Source: CAWINX01 sp963837585
Lineage (GTDB): Bacteria; Actinomycetota; Thermoleophilia; Solirubrobacterales; 70-9
Length of the DNA: 64,000 bases
NCBI GenBank assembly: GCA_963837585.1
Contig: CAWINX010000004.1
Coordinates: 558,001 to 622,000, forward strand
Direction: 5' to 3'
Position numbers and translations under genes: made by a program. This document shows, in pieces, positions 63,670 through 64,000 of this stretch. Numbering within the stretch: the first letter of the stretch is position 1; each line of letters begins with the position of its first letter. The notes below the pieces were generated by a model. It saw nothing but the letters and a program-made list of their open reading frames with translations, ran no database searches and had not been told where the DNA came from.

Positions 63670-64000
63670 CAGGCTTGCGCGGGGACTCTTTCATCCCGGC
63701 CGACCACAGCGCCTTCGACGCTGGCGCCGGGGGCGACCTCGACCCCGGGCGCGAGGATCGAGTCGAGGACGCGCGCACCCTCGCCCACCATGCAGCCGTC
63801 GAGCAGAACCGAGCCGCGGATCTCCGCCGCCTCGACCCGGCAACCGCGGCCGACCACGGCGCGCGGGCCGATCGTCGCGCCTGAGTCGATCGCGGCGCCG
63901 GTGCCGACCAGCATTCCCGGCGCGGTCGGCGCGACGCCGGTCTCGACCCTCCCTTCGAGGATGTCCCAGCTCGCCTGCAGGTAGCGCCCGGGGGTCCCGA
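63669..64000 (-). CDS. mannose-1-phosphate guanylyltransferase-like protein, C-terminal part
   Basis: Only the last 110 residues are present; the gene runs off the right edge. GTPGRYLQASWDILEGR is the end of a nucleotidyltransferase domain, followed by hexapeptide-repeat beta-helix: MLVGTGAAIDSGATIGPRAV, EAAEIRGSVLLDGCMVGEGA. Second such enzyme in the operon, upstream of the sugar isomerase. Confidence 0.85.
   Translation of the reverse strand, partial: GTPGRYLQASWDILEGRVETGVAPTAPGMLVGTGAAIDSGATIGPRAVVGRGCRVEAAEIRGSVLLDGCMVGEGARVLDSILAPGVEVAPGASVEGAVVGRDERVPAQA

Overview
The window is a stretch of very GC-rich actinobacterial chromosome. Most genes lie on the minus strand in tight, overlapping operons. 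Gene content and order suggest the class Thermoleophilia (Solirubrobacterales/Gaiellales-like). The clues are the actinobacterial hpf-secA-prfB ... ftsE-ftsX-smpB-ssrA and uvrC-rapZ ... gap-pgk-tpiA neighbourhoods, a Cys/Lys-rich tail of the CKKGxxKKxGKCVKK kind, Pho boxes of the actinobacterial type and an Rpf-like protein. This placement is an inference from content; no 16S gene is present.

Layout. 0-8.2 kb: lower glycolysis (gpmI, tpiA, pgk, gap), a VOC protein, a two-gene ABC exporter, rapZ and uvrC. 8.2-10.4 kb: enoyl-CoA hydratase, a copper lipoprotein, a MaoC dehydratase. 10.4-12 kb: two tandem toxin-antitoxin modules, each with an AT-rich palindromic operator, the first overlapping the remnant of a Cys/Lys-rich protein. 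12-14.5 kb: two TadE-like pseudopilins and an unusual protein that joins a TadG-like anchor to a VanY-type peptidase and a lytic transglycosylase. 14.6-29.4 kb: a phosphate/polyphosphate island with PiT, DUF47, ppk, a PHP-glycosyltransferase fusion, two half-CHAD proteins, ppx, phoU, pstBACS, a winged-helix regulator and a PhoP/PhoB-type regulator. Four clusters of 11-bp direct repeats there look like Pho boxes, and one may drive a small RNA. 29.6-39.2 kb: HD hydrolase, Rpf-like protein, metal P-type ATPase, APC permease, purU, P450, OsmC, MBL-fold protein, DUF1697, peroxiredoxin. 39.3-47.6 kb: tmRNA, a flavoprotein reductase, a helix-hairpin-helix coiled-coil protein, smpB, rnr, S41 protease, ftsX, ftsE. 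47.8-56.1 kb: transketolase, nadA, mutM-like, nadC, ECF sigma, ogt, arginase family, prfB with its programmed frameshift, a SnoaL-like protein. 56.2-64 kb: secA, hpf, comF, two sugar nucleotidyltransferases, ahcY and a phosphoglucose/phosphomannose isomerase.

The strongest unexplained signals are these. (1) Two copies of a structured element bracket nadC: an almost invariant 47-nt core is closed by long stems whose sequences differ but stay paired. (2) The Pho-box set places a PHP-GT4 fusion in the phosphate-starvation response, which suggests a lipid- or polymer-remodelling role. (3) The TadG-VanY-SLT fusion sits in a tad-like operon.

Caution on sequence quality. About 25 single-base frameshifts, mostly in G/C runs, break genes that are normally essential (pgk, secA, ahcY, prfB 3' end). 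They are best explained as assembly indels, so broken genes are annotated here as whole genes and the break is located in each entry. No tRNA, rRNA, CRISPR array, insertion sequence or phage gene was recognised. Stretches without a gene are all short; the longest, 29099-29375, holds a Pho-type box and a candidate small RNA with terminator. 30979-31160 holds only a possible hairpin before the Rpf-like gene.
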